From: Druceiella hillmani
Lineage: Eukaryota > Arthropoda > Insecta > Lepidoptera > Hepialidae
Assembly (NCBI GenBank): GCA_039881145.1
Contig: JAYKKI010000003.1
Span: forward strand, 3,962,001 to 4,026,000
Length of the DNA: 64,000 bases
Direction: 5' to 3'
Part shown: positions 1 to 11,559 of the stretch, in pieces
How the letters are laid out: each line of letters begins with the position of its first letter
How positions within the stretch are numbered: position 1 is the first letter of the stretch
Translations under genes and position numbers: made by a program
The notes under the pieces: model-generated
Databases searched by the model: none
What the model was told of the DNA's origin: nothing
Seen by the model: only the letters and a program-made list of their open reading frames with translations

Positions 1-4
1 CAAA

Positions 5-233
5 CTATCCATTAGCATAAGTAAAACAATTTAAAATATGATGAACTATTGCAAATTTCTGCCACCACCTTCCAGATTCGTCATCAGACGTTAGTCTATA
101 TTTATGAGTAAAATCGTTACAAAGAAATATCAAATGAATTGAATCTAGATATAAAATTTCCCAAAGTGCTTTACACTCACATCCGTTAAAGAAATCCTTA
201 TGCCATTTCCGTAGTTCATCATCGGGTACTGAG
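5..233 (-). CDS. Coding-like segment, possible exon of an unidentified gene
   Basis: The minus strand is open for about 75 codons after a possible splice acceptor (ATTCAG just above position 233) and stops at TAG (7-5). The peptide looks like folded protein rather than AT-rich noise: it is rich in W, C, D and H, with stretches such as PDDELRKWHKDFF, CKALWEILYLDS and DESGRWWQKFAIVHH. The DNA is also less AT-rich than its surroundings. I do not recognise the family with confidence. The leucine-rich WW-containing character vaguely recalls the C-terminal regulatory region of SREBP, but that is only an impression. The donor is unclear: a weak GT follows the ILN codons near position 30, otherwise the frame ends at the TAG. 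It could be a real exon or a processed relic. Confidence 0.35.
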
Positions 234-245
234 CTGAATATTTAC

Positions 246-2399
246 CTCTTAATGTAATGATCAATAATATGTTGTTTTGTTCTAAATAGATGTATGACAT
301 TTAATCAATTGCTTTCAAGTACAGCGTTTATTTTAAATATATTAAAAAAACAAAACTACGTGAAAGAAAATATGATTCTAACAGATTTAACCGGGAGCAT
401 ATTTTTTATACAATCTCTTTTGACAAAAAGGTATTTGTTGTTGTTTACGTTTTATTATATCCAAACTCACTCTGATACTCGTAATTTTAATGATAAAAAA
501 AATATGAGAGTGCGGCAGCGCCCCCGCGGAATAAACCTGTATTACTCCTTGACTCGAAACAATTCACAGAAGTTGAGTATAATTCATTTGTAATTGCTCA
601 TTCTACTTAGAGAGCTTAGAAAAATGAACTAAATGCCTAAATCTCAATTTCTTGCATTCGGTAGTTCCTTGAATAGTTCAATTCAAACTCTCGCTATTAC
701 AGGACCCTCTTATTGATCATCAGAAATCATAAGGTACTTCCCGCAAACAAGTAAAAAAATATATAGCATATTTGTCATTATCGTCGATTCGACAAAATAA
801 ATAATTAGTGCGTTAGTATAGAATTGGATTATGAGTAGCGATGAGAGTTTTTTTTGAACCTCGCTATTCTCACTTTTTAAATTCTTATTTTCTTTTGTTT
901 TCAAAAACTATTATTACTTTGTTGACTACAAATGAAAAGATACATTCAGTCTTTTATTTTTTTTAATATACATTAGTAATTACGTGTTTTCAGTAGATAT
1001 ATAGATATGATTTATTTCAAAAAGATTATATGACAGAGGTCTATGTTCGAATCTCATAATTCATATTTATTTTTACTTTAAGTTTTTTATAGAAAATATT
1101 TTTTTTAGAATTCAAATAAACAAAAGGGGATTCCTTTATTTTTGTCATTTATTAATTAAAATTTATTTATTTTTACATCCGTATTAATATGCTTTAAATT
1201 TGCACATCTATGTATTCAGAATAATGACGAAATACCTAATAATAGTGCAAAGGCTACAACTCTTAATTTTACACTTTTACTTCAGCCCTTGTTTACTTTT
1301 ATACACATGTTAAGCATTTTATAATGCGGTTTCAAAATTATGCTGATTTAATTAGCCAGAACCGTGACATAAACTCTGGAGAACATTATAAAATACATTT
1401 ATTCATCATTAAGAATTATGTATTTTATAACATGATTTAACATGCTTGGTATAATGCAAAATCGTTCAATAAAACAAAACTATTTAAAAATATAAATGAA
1501 GTGTTCTTCCAATTGTGATTCCCACTTGTAATCTGATTTCCTCTTACCTAAAATTCGAGCATATAATGAATAATACATGAACAATTTTCGGCTAAAATAA
1601 CGAGGAAAAAGGGTGGGTTTGTACGGGAGAACCCATCCTAGTTTAATTCTGAGACAGCGTTTGGGAGCAGTGCACGTCAGTGATTTTCGCGCCATTTTCA
1701 TGTACTTATTTAAGGTCTCAATTTAACAGGTGTTTACTATTATTTTTATATTTCTGTCATTGTTGGATATAATTGTGGAAACGTATCATAAATATCATAT
1801 AATTATTTTTAAAACAAATCTGTTTCATGTCTTGCAACAAAATGTTTTCAAAAATAGTTTTTCTAAAAAATATGCTAGTCATGCTATATGATATTATTTT
1901 TCTGCAATTGATTATTGACTGTTATTATTTCAAAATGTCGAGGCGACTAAATTTTTTATCAAACCTTTTATCATTGAGAAACATTATTCAAGAAAGCCTA
2001 GATATATTATCTACAAGGAATTCAGGCGAAGATAAGATATTATAGGAACAAACAGAGAGCATTGGTAAAGGATAGCAGAATAACTTTAGTTGTCGTGAAC
2101 GATTCTGGAAAATTTTAGATATCCGAAAGTATTGTTTCTTATTTCGTTTACTAGAAGAAAACGCTCTCAGAAATTTTAGCATTGCAATTTGCATTAAAAA
2201 ATTAAAAGAAATTTATTTATTCTACAAGTTATAGAAATGAAACAGTGGCAGGATGGTGAAATATTTGGGGTAAGTGAGGTCTTACGAAAATATTCACAAT
2301 ATATATATACTCCTAGATTCTAATTCAGCTAAACAATTAATGATAAATATCGACTAATATTCTTGGAATGTTAGTTAACTAACATAAAATAACTTCTAA
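246..2399. other. AT-rich DNA without recognisable gene
   Basis: Small open frames occur on both strands, but their composition is that of AT-rich noise (Lys, Asn, Ile, Phe, Tyr). No RNA gene, inverted repeat or element boundary was seen. The short patch at 1620-1690 is slightly richer in GC, but its frame resembles nothing known to me. Confidence 0.5.
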
Positions 2400-2409
2400 A
2401 TTTGTTTAA

Positions 2410-3415
2410 TCATATGGGAACAGTTGGAATCAATTCATTACAATACAAAATTGATAAACCTGAATTTCTTCAAGCATTGCATAAAATAATTTGCAATGTT
2501 GGGGAAATTTTGGAAGAAATGAACAACCACAAAACGGGAGCAAGCCAGAATTTTGTAACTACAAGCTAATTACCCATATAAAAACAGTACTGAAAGCCTC
2601 TGAGCTAAACTCGATTTATTCCAATGGTTTCGTAATGTATAAATCGTTAAATTTATTAAATTAAATAAATTTTAAATATAAAAGTTATGACACTCTTCTT
2701 TTTGATAATGTTAGAGACAAATTACCTGACAGAAGATATGAGACAGGAAATTTTGTTTACTTTTATTTTGTTTAAATCAAAGAAAACAATGCAAGGTTCA
2801 GTATATTAACTAACAAAAAAAAAACTTTAAAGGTCATAATATATGCAGACGACATTAATATTTTTTTTGGGAATAAGAGTAGTTCCGGAAGCATTTACCG
2901 CCTATTTTGCTGCAACAGATATATTATCTAACCTTAGGTAAAAAAACGAAATGTGTGGGTGGTATCTAAAAGAATAAAATGTCACTAGAAGTAATGAGCT
3001 AGATATTTGTTAAAACCGATTTTAAGTATTTAGGTTTTATTACAACATATGAATGATATAATAATATTATATCTGACATATAATATGGAATACTAAGGGT
3101 AAATAAACACTACTTTGGTTTTAGGAAGGACTTTCAAATAAAATACATTAGCATCTGTACAAGGTTGACGGCTTTATAAAACAGTTATTTTATAAAAACT
3201 TTCATCTGATATGGAACTAAATGCTGGCACTTATTAAAGCTGATGATAACGATATATCGACTTTTAAACAAGTAAAATATTTGGACAAGTCCAGGAAAAC
3301 TATAAATGTAGAAATAGTTTTAGTAGTAAATTATATAACCGAAGCAAACAAAAATCGTCAAATAATAAAATATCAGATAGTTGGAATACACTTTGAAGTA
3401 AGATTATCTTGGTAA
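2410..3415 (+). pseudogene. Degenerate LINE (non-LTR) reverse transcriptase
   Basis: Translating all three plus frames gives, in the right order, pieces of a non-LTR retrotransposon RT. There is an LHK..CN.GEILEEMNN-type segment near 2470-2530 and an YKLITHIKTVLKA-like stretch near 2565. The catalytic YADD box lies at 2842-2853, preceded by KVII. A DFKYLGFITTYE strand follows near 3020, then the NKHYFGFRKDF...LYKTVIL block near 3110-3190. The tail, KADDNDISTFK..., sits at 3239-3280 and corresponds to the part downstream of RT that in many arthropod LINEs reads roughly TKADE..L..FERKVLR. The frame shifts several times and has stops (for example after YLGFITTYE), so no product can be made. The 5' ORF, endonuclease and 3' end were not seen. 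The clade is not determined. Confidence 0.75.
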
Positions 3416-5090
3416 AGCCAAATAAATATTTCATTATTTCGTATTTATTGGGTTTTGGTCCATACATTTAAGACCTGCTTAAATAATGTGGTTATACCAA
3501 GTTTTTATAATACCGTTTCAAAATAGTTTTAAAGACGTATCAAATGATAGATATTATATTTAAAAATGAGTAGAAAGAAAGAGAATACCTTCGCCAATAC
3601 TTTCGTACGGGATAATTAATAAACTATTATAAAAATAAAATAAATTTAATGAACATGGTGGTTAACTATACTATACTGTTTTATTAATCCAACGACTTAC
3701 TCTTAGATTAACCGTTATTAAGTAATATATGTTAATATCTACCACATAAATAACTCGGATTTTTTTTAAGTAATTTAGCTTCAACTACGTCACTGTGTTA
3801 CAGTGAAGCTATGTGCACCACATGCATATAGCTTCACAGTATGCAAATAATACTTAATATTAATCGGACATCTTCTCGAAATGTTTGCAAGATTTAAACA
3901 TTTTAATGGAAAATCGGAATAGAACGAGAAAACGAAGAGTCGTATAGTTCTCATACATATATTATATCAATTCAGAGTATGTTTTTTCAGAGGAGGGCTC
4001 TTATCATTTTCAGCTTAATCGCTAATGGTTTAATGTAAAAATTTGAAATCTATCCCAGTAATTAAATCTATTAACAAGAATATGTCAATAAATAAACTAA
4101 CTAAACCAAAAAATATTCATTTAAATATTTTCGGGGGGAAAAATGAAATATTACATTTTTTTTTAATTTTGTACATAATGTGGGATATAATTGGAAGACA
4201 CAAACCTTTAAAAGTTTCAATACAATTTTTTCATAATTTTATATATTTTGTCTTCGGAGATATATAAAAAAATAATCATAAAACTGTTTCTCTTACTTAT
4301 TTGTGAAACTACTCAACCTAAAATTATGAAAAAAAATATGAACCTTCCACGCAAAATTTGTAAAGAAGCCATAGCAATGCTTCTAGATGTCAAAATTTTT
4401 CAACTTGCAATGTTTTTTACGGCTATGAAACTTAAAGAAATCGATAGTTTCACTTTTTTTTGTATTCACATCCGATTTTCTCAGGAATCGTGCAACCTAG
4501 AAACCTAAAATATACACATGCATGGCATACTAGTACATCAATTTAACCCACATATTTTTAGCAGTTAACTTTAAAAAAAAACATATACAAATTAAAAAGC
4601 GGGTAAAAAGGTATCAACTTTTTTTATATTTCATACGGCAAATCATTTAAAAGAATCCATTACCAAGAACACAAAAAATATTTTTTTTAAATTTTAAATT
4701 GCTTATTTAAAATATATTCCAAAAAAATACGCCAATATAATATATAACCCACCTTCATTCCTACCAAAATTATTTAACCAAAAACTTAATAAAAACAGGG
4801 TTGCGAAAAAACTGATTAAATGATTAGAGCAAATGCTATAAAGATTATCCTAGATCTTATAATTTTTAAATATACACCATAATTTTAAGTCTATGAAAAT
4901 ATAGTAGGCAATATGTATACATTGTAAAAAAATAATATCTTTCAATTTAATGGAAATACTATATACTCCCAAAGGTTCTTAAGTTTCTGAATGAATACGG
5001 ACCCATGTACTATGAGTTTTACCCGTGATTGAGAGATGTATTATTCGTTAGTACTAGATAATAGTATACGGGATACCAAAATAGAATGAA
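3416..5090. other. AT-rich DNA, one imperfect hairpin
   Basis: No gene is recognised. The one structured site is an imperfect hairpin at 3800-3840: TGAAGCTATGTGCA pairs with TGCATATAGCTTCA apart from one mismatch, over a six-base loop. The open frames at 4043-4508 are simple Lys/Ile/Asn-rich translations. Confidence 0.5.
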
Positions 5091-5215
<125 letters not shown>

Positions 5216-5353
5216 ATTTTATATACTGTGATTAACGAGGGCATTATGTAAAATGCGTGGGCAATATAAATATTGCTAAGATACTATTGCGGAATTTGAT
5301 TAATTCAGGTATTTTTAGCAGGCGATGTAGTTTGCAAAGTAGGAACAACGTTA

Positions 5354-5620
5354 AATTAGGTTAGGTTAGATTAGGTCAGGTTGGGTTATATCAGGTTAGT
5401 TTATTATACCTATCCATTACATTTTGAGCTCTTTAGGTTAGTTTGTGTTATATTAGGTTAAGCAAGGTTAGATTAGACTAAGTTAGATTAGTTTTGGTAA
5501 AGTAATGTTTGATCATGTTAATGTTTGATCAAGCTAACTAGCTTAGGTTAGGCTAGGTGTAATTAGGTTCCATTTGATTACGTTAGATTAAATCATTTAA
5601 TCTAACCTAACCTAGGTTGG
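5354..5620 (+). repeat. Degenerate GGTTA (TTAGG telomere-like) tract
   Basis: The tract begins TTAGGTTAGGTTAGATTAGG and continues as decayed GGTTA units, then ends with the motif in inverse orientation (TCTAACCTAACCTAGG). TTAGG is the ancestral insect telomere repeat. An exact palindrome with 12-base arms and one central base lies at the orientation switch (5582-5606). Too degenerate to be a telomere; best read as an interstitial telomere-like or minisatellite relic. Confidence 0.75.
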
Positions 5621-5798
5621 ATTTTATAATATTGTTCTTATATAACAAGTATTTATGTTAGTTTACCCCATAGGCCATGAAAATTATTCATAAAACTCAT
5701 TCAATTCAATATTTTCAGCGCTTGCTCGGGCATTTTACATAATGCCTAATTAATCACTTCGTCTGCGATTTGTACATTGTGGATAGAAAAAAATTATC

Positions 5799-5843
5799 TA
5801 TGAAATTCTTGCAACTCATATTTATGAAATTCTTGCAACTCAT
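5799..5843. repeat. Short direct duplication (21 bp x2)
   Basis: TATGAAATTCTTGCAACTCA recurs at 24-base spacing (5799 and 5823) with no substitutions, so the duplication is recent. No gene is involved. Confidence 0.9.
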
Positions 5844-6769
5844 TTAAATCTACTATTAATTGGTATGATAATTTGAAATTTTGTTATCTTACGGAATTGT
5901 GATAAAATACAGTTACGAAATCGAGCTGGTATGATCATGGAGGAGGAAGGCAGTCGTAGGAACTTTTCAATCAATGTGTTACACTTGCCAGACTTGTCTC
6001 AAGCAACCTTTTGGTAATTTATTGTAATCGAAAGTTTTTAGTAATGGAAAAGAAATGGTCATTGAGTCTTTTCAATGATTCACAGCAAAGCCATCGAGTT
6101 TGAACTCATTTGACTTGTCTCAATATGTTCTTTGGTTGTATATTATAGCCAGAAGGGAAAAATTTACAACCAAATACTATGTACATAGAGTTTTAGCTCT
6201 TTGACTTGTGTCAATTTGTTTTTGGTTAGTATTTTTATACTATATATTTTATACTATAGCAATACATCCCCATATCATTTTTGACTGCAGTATTTATTAC
6301 AGGGTGATTAAAGATAAATCTCATTTACCTAGTTTTCTTGTCAACCTGTTATATTGGTTGTAATTAAACAACTAATTCCGATGATTACTAATTTTTATTT
6401 CGATTTTTATTTCTTCAGTATAACTTAAAATATTGTTTCACTTTATATTTTATATTTGAAATGAAGTTACTATATTTGACTGACTCACATATATGGCGAT
6501 TTTTTAAAATACAACACCTAATTACACAGTTGATTATAATTTTTCGTTTATATATAATTTCATGATACTGTCGGGTCTTACATTCATAGTTAGCGTTTCA
6601 ACAAGGTAGTTCACTACTCCCTAATTTACTGATTTTTATCATGGAAATATATGCTAATTGAGAAGCAATGTTACAACTTTCAAAACAATTATAATAAAAT
6701 TAGGTCGTAGATTTAGAAGCTCATAGCCTATAAATTTGACTATTTATTTTATTTATCTACTTTAATATA

Positions 6770-6925
6770 TGTAATTGATACATATGGCGGACTTATTGCT
6801 ATAAGAGCAATCTATTACAGCTAACCATAACACCAGTCTAGCCCCACTCGACGAGCGGCCGGGAATCGAACCCGAGTCTGCCCGGGTATGCCTTTTTATC
6901 GACTGAACACACCACGGTTACGATG
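6770..6925 (-). mobile_element. tRNA-derived SINE, copy 1
   Basis: Read on the minus strand, a tRNA-like head contains a good pol III B box (GGTTCGATTCCCGG, complement of 6861-6873) and a weaker A box (GTGGTGTGTTCAGTCG). It is followed by the conserved block GTCGAGTGGGGCTAGA. The body runs into GATTGCTCTTATAGCAATAA and ends in an AT-rich tail with AAATAAA units. The head, the CGAGTGGGGCTAG block and the GCTCT.ATAGCAATA.GTC tail recur in the same order at 26286-26505, so this is a dispersed family and not a lone tRNA gene. Such SINEs move by using the reverse transcriptase of a partner LINE; the partner is not known here. The high GC of the head against the AT-rich surroundings also marks it as inserted DNA. 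Confidence 0.8.
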
Positions 6926-7095
6926 AATTTAGTGGAAATTTATCTCTGTCTCATTCACTCGTCTAGAATATAATGAACCTCACTAAAAGCGACATCGAAA
7001 TTCAGCATTGCCGTTCTTGTCTGTATATTAAGTTCTAACCTTTATAACTTGGTCAATTTAAAAGATTTGTCAAAATTCTCTTCAACCTTTCTAAC

Positions 7096-7279
7096 CATTT
7101 TTCGTTCTATTAGATATAGTAAAAAAATCATTATTTAAAGTAATGTGGCACTTGAGTTTTGATTGCAATCCTTGAAATTATGCAAGGTACAATGCATAAT
7201 TTCAAGGATTGCAATCAAAACTCAAGTGCCACATTACTTTAATATTGCATTTTAACTGTATCTAATAGAACGAAAAATG
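7096..7279. repeat. 184-bp foldback element with perfect 48-bp inner arms
   Basis: Inner arms at 7137-7184 and 7193-7240 are exact reverse complements over 48 bases around an 8-base loop (AGGTACAA). Outer arms at 7096-7120 and 7255-7279 (CATTTTTCGTTCTATTAGAT and its complement) match at 24 of 25 bases. The 14-16 bases between the inner and outer arms have diverged. It could be a MITE-like foldback, a hairpin-RNA locus, or the product of a template switch. No clear target-site duplication is visible at the ends. Confidence 0.9.
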
Positions 7280-7689
7280 TGATGTATTATGTAAAAGTAA
7301 AAATAAAATGTCCTTTAAAAAATAATTGTTTGAGGACATGTGACATTGAAGACATAGGAAATTATAAGTAGTAATTATGATGGTATTCATTGAGTTTATT
7401 TGTTCAGAATTGAAACGGCTGGTAAAACCTTAAAAAAAACGTTAACGAAACTGTCTTGCCGTTAAACTAATATAAGAGATATGGGATAGAGGTACAAAGT
7501 TCTCTGCATAAATATACTTAAGAATAATCGTATCTGGTCTCATGGGGCTCTTTATATGATTTTATATCAACGAAAGTTAAAAAGTTAACGGACGGAAGGA
7601 ACTGAGTTGAAACTCAAGTTATCAGATCTCATTTACACTTTGACCACAGCTATAATATCAGTATCAACGGTCACTTCACGGTTATTTTG

Positions 7690-7830
7690 TTCTGACGGAG
7701 TAAAGTCCTATTTTCTGTTATAATAATTTAGTCCTATTTTCTGTTATAATAGTTTTCTGTTATATGGAGTATGGAGTAAAGTCCTATTTTCTGTTATAAT
7801 AGTTTTCTGTTATAATAATTTAGTCTATTT
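7690..7830 (+). repeat. Nested short tandem repeats (TCCTATTTTCTGTTATAAT)
   Basis: The unit GTCCTATTTTCTGTTATAAT occurs three times, mixed with the shorter units AGTTTTCTGTTATA and GGAGTA. The arrangement suggests two rounds of slippage or unequal exchange. No coding sense. Confidence 0.85.
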
Positions 7831-9258
7831 TCAATATTCACGTGAATTTTAGTGTTAGAGGAATAAATATTAAGTTTAGTATGTCATATTCACTAATATT
7901 TATTTAGGTTCGTGAGTATACATACGGCTGCTCAATGTTGTCAGCTGGACGTATTTATTTCACCAATACGTACATATTTACAGTTTGGATGAACAAAAAC
8001 ACATCTATCTGTAAGTGATTAGGGCATAAGAATGAAACAAAAGTCGATATTTTCCTTTTACCTAGTGCTTCTGGCGTACATTTTATATACAGATGTAATT
8101 TATATGACATTCGATGTTTAAATTTTGTTAAGTTTTAATTTACTCGCTTACTGGTTTAACAATGCGGTTTTAATATACTATGCAATTAAAGTACTGGAAA
8201 TTTTTAAATAACGTCCCATCATTTTGTTTTTTTATAATTATAATATAAGATATTTCATATAAAAAAAGGACTAATAAAGTTTCGTGAATTTATTTAAAAA
8301 TTAAAGAAAATGCTTTTGGAATTTGCATTGTAATTAACCTTTAGAATTAATACCAAACCGAAAGCAAAAATATTTTTTACACTAAATTTTTATAAATAAG
8401 TGTAATATTAGATTCTTAATTTACATTTGCAAGTTACGCTCGAAAATAAATGTTAATTACTAAGCCAAGTTTCATTTCTCTACGACAAAAATTTAAGAGA
8501 AAAATGACTGATTCACGAATATATGTAACACATTTTATAAAAGTTCGTGATATCTGCTATACTCCTACCTCAAAAGAAGAAAATGAAATTCTTATAAAAT
8601 CTTATAAAAATTACTTAGAAAACATAAATAACATTTGCACATTTTGTAAAAGAAAATATTTTATAAGTTTAAGTATGTACGGGACTTTCGAAGGTTGAGA
8701 TCCACACATACTACAAAGATTTTATTTTTTTCTTGTTCAGGAAGGGAAACCTAAAAATAAAGAGAGTATTTATGTTTTCCACGAATATTTTTACCTAGTA
8801 CAACATCTATTTTAGAAAAAACATCTATTTTTACCTAGTACATTATAAAATGCGGGAATATGTAGTACAATGACCTCGATATGAATATTTGACCTTCATC
8901 TAGATAAAAAGAAAATTAATTTTTCATCCTTTAAATATTTAATTTCATGACAATGGACTTTTTACAACTCATTCCTCGCCAAATTCGTTAGAGGCAAGTT
9001 TATGGGAGTTGAATTTCAAATCCGAAAACCAGTGGCAAAATGCTTATTTGCTCTTCTTTAAATTGACAAAAAAACAATTTTGATAGACGCAACAGCAATA
9101 AAGAAAAGGAAAAATATTTACTCAATAAAAATATACTTTCAGTTTTCCTTATATTTCGTACCATCGTAATTTCTCTACAACAATACCGGATAGTCATTCT
9201 GCGCCGAGACACGCTGCCAATCAGTATTGTACCTGCTTCTTCGATTCGAGTATTTAGT
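7831..9258. other. AT-rich DNA without recognisable gene
   Basis: The plus frame at 8450-8698 (82 codons, Lys/Ile/Asn-rich) has no recognisable motif. TTTTTACCTAGTACA is repeated near 8787 and 8828. The minus frame at 9000-9212 is likewise unsupported. Confidence 0.45.
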
Positions 9259-9392
<134 letters not shown>

Positions 9393-9505
9393 GTGTTTCT
9401 AATTCTTATCCTTGGAATATATGGTGAACAGTAAAACTATAGCATTGAGTTGCTCTGAAAAGAGATTTATTACATAAATAAATGTTTACACTTTAGCAAA
9501 GTAGT

Positions 9506-10356
9506 TTTTTTATAGTATCAAATGATTCTTGACATTTATCGGACCAGACAAATTTTTCTCCTTTTCTTAATAAATTATGTAATGGATCCAGCGTTATTGA
9601 CATATTTGGTACATATTTTCCATAGAAATTTATTTTTCCCAAAAATTGACGAACGTTTTTTTGTGTTTTTGGAATCGGAAATTCTTTTATGGCAATTAAA
9701 TTATCCTTTAGCGGAGTTACCGTGTTGTTTTTTTATTATATGCCCTAGGTATTTTACCGAGTCCTGTGCAAAGTTACATTTCGTGAATTTTAATTTAAAC
9801 CCTTCTTTTAAGATTGCTTCCAATAAGAAGCATAAGTGTTCTATATGTTTCTCAAACGTTTCTGAAAATACTAAAATATCATCTATGTAATTAACAGTAA
9901 AATCTGACAATTTTTGCTTTCTTATAATACTACTCAGGATTCTCTGAAAAATGGCGGGCGAAGTTTTTAAGCCAAAAGGCGGGCGAAGTTTTTAATTCTG
10001 GGTAACAAATGCAGTTTTTTTTCTATCTTCAATCTTAAGAGGTATGGACCAAAACGCCGAGTTCACATCAAGTGTTGAAAAATTTTACATTTCCTTGTTT
10101 TTATCATTAAATCCTCGATTAGAGGAAAAGGTTGCGATTGGGGAACTACAATCTTATTCAATTCTCGAAAATCTATGCAAAGCCTTGATCTTCTTCCTTC
10201 TTCTTTTTTAAATGCTAGTGTTATCGGAGCCGCAAAAGGGCTATATGATTCCTCGATTAAATTATTTTCTAGTAGTTTTGATATTTGATGTTCAATTTCT
10301 TTCATGTCCTCAATAGAGCACCTATATGGTCTCTTACTGCAGTACTTATCTATCAC
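9506..10356 (-). pseudogene. Ty3/gypsy reverse transcriptase, disrupted
   Basis: The frame at 10356-10063 gives the RT fingers: PYRCSIEDMKEIEHQISKLL, then the SPFAAPITLAFKK and RLCIDFRELNK motifs. After a shift it continues as VNSAFWSIPLRIED and KKTAFVTQN. There, near 9955-10003, an 18-base stretch (GGCGGGCGAAGTTTTTAA on the plus strand) is present twice and interrupts the FGLK..PAIFQR motif. The palm resumes in another frame with the catalytic box YIDDILVFS (near 9880), followed by KYLGHIIKK. A further shift after that leads into KNVRQFLGKINFYGKY and GEKFVWSDKCQESFD of the thumb/connection, still easily readable. The product would have copied retrotransposon RNA into DNA. The good preservation of motifs suggests a fairly recent death. 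Confidence 0.88.
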
Positions 10357-10790
10357 CTGTACTGCCAGGAATTTGTTTTGTGATTATAGGTTGTTTTTCT
10401 TTGTTTTTTATGTATTTTGTCTTATTGTTATTGTTGTGGATATTTTGCATTTCTAAATTCTCATTTTGAGTTAATTTAAATTTTTGTATACAATCTAATC
10501 CAACTAGAAAATTATAGTCGAAGTTTTCTTCATCTATAACAAAAATGTTGATATTTTTGTTTTTCAATTTCAAAAATTTTTAGTTTTAAAGTTACCATTC
10601 CTATTGATTTTTTTACGCCATTAATTGTTTTCAAACCTGCTTTTTTATAATGAGTTGGTATTTTTTTTAAAGATAATAACCTTGAATTTATTAAGGACAC
10701 ATTGGATCCTGAATCATAGATTCCTGATGTTTCTAAAATGTCATTTATTAGTAATTTAATTTTAATTAATGGCGGCACTACTAGTTTTTT
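10346..10790 (-). pseudogene. Ty3/gypsy aspartic protease segment, frameshifted
   Basis: The first frame, starting at Met 10778, has the retropepsin-type active site as YDSGSNVSLIN (residues about 21-31; the usual triad D-S/T-G is present) followed by a loop with KTINGVKKSIG. The frame is lost near 10560, where a second minus frame takes over and reads DYNFLVGLDCIQKFKL, the LGLD.I..F-type end of gypsy proteases. The two frames overlap at 10530-10573, so one or two indels broke the gene. The protease would have cut the Gag-Pol polyprotein. The sequence after it is Asn-rich (HNNNNKTK), probably a linker to RT. Confidence 0.8.
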
Positions 10791-11559
10791 TGGTTAATTT
10801 CATTTAGTTCAGTCTCTAATTCTGAATTTACAAAACAATTTATAACGTTAATTAATCACAAACTCACCTGAAAAGAGAAACAACATTTAAAGCTATTGCT
10901 TCACTAGTTCGTATCAATTAAGTATTAAAATATTATACTATATCATATTATAATTCATTGATCGTTTCTAAGAACATCACCTATTTTTCTATCGTGGCGT
11001 GGCGACATGTCCAAGTGACAGCTAGCACAGCTCATATGCAAACTTCATGCTGAATGAAGTGTCACTCACTTCGTTTACATATATATATATATATGCATAC
11101 ATGCATGTGTAGGTGTGTGTGTTTTGCACAGTCGCAAATTAGTATATAAGTGTGCGGTGTGGGCATTGTTCTGTGTTTTATTGTATTTTTATGGATTTTG
11201 CATATTTATCGATCTATATTTATGTACACTCATTACAATTAAAATCATGCTATAGTTATATTTTCATAATTAGAAAGATTTTGTTTGGAAAAAATGTAAG
11301 TTTTCTTATTGGACGGGATTTTTTACGAAATTCCTGAGCTCACTGGGTAATTCAAAGAATATATTAGGTTTTCACATAAGATTCTAATTGCTGTAACTGT
11401 ATTATTATTATATTATTATCACTAACATTAGTTTATAAGTTTGCTATTGTATCTACTAACATTATATGGATGTAAAAATCTGAAATAAAAATGTATTATT
11501 ATTATTATTATTAGCCTTTACTATGAAGTATTTTGTTCCAGAAGAAGTAAAGAATTTTA

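Larger units (their letters stand above)
9505..10860 (-). mobile_element. Truncated Ty3/gypsy retrotransposon (protease-RT part)
   Basis: Minus-strand relic of an LTR retrotransposon pol gene: aspartic protease (about 10790-10480), then reverse transcriptase (about 10350-9700), then the RT thumb/connection (about 9715-9510). It breaks off near 9505, before RNase H and integrase; no LTR, primer-binding site or gag was found. At the 5' side about 20 codons before the protease Met (near 10850-10790) read NSELETELNEINQ in another frame, so the protease was part of a longer polyprotein. Frameshifts and an internal duplication show it is dead. The order PR-RT with the YIDD box assigns it to Ty3/gypsy and not to copia, where integrase precedes RT. 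Confidence 0.9.

Noticed and set aside
6841..6910. Functional tRNA gene
   Set aside because: B box is good but the A box is weak, no acceptor stem pairs, and the same head with the same tail occurs at 26286, so it is a SINE.
8450..8698. 82-codon plus frame with a CxxC (CTFCKRK)
   Set aside because: Composition is Lys/Ile/Asn-rich like the background, no promoter, splice site or recognised family.
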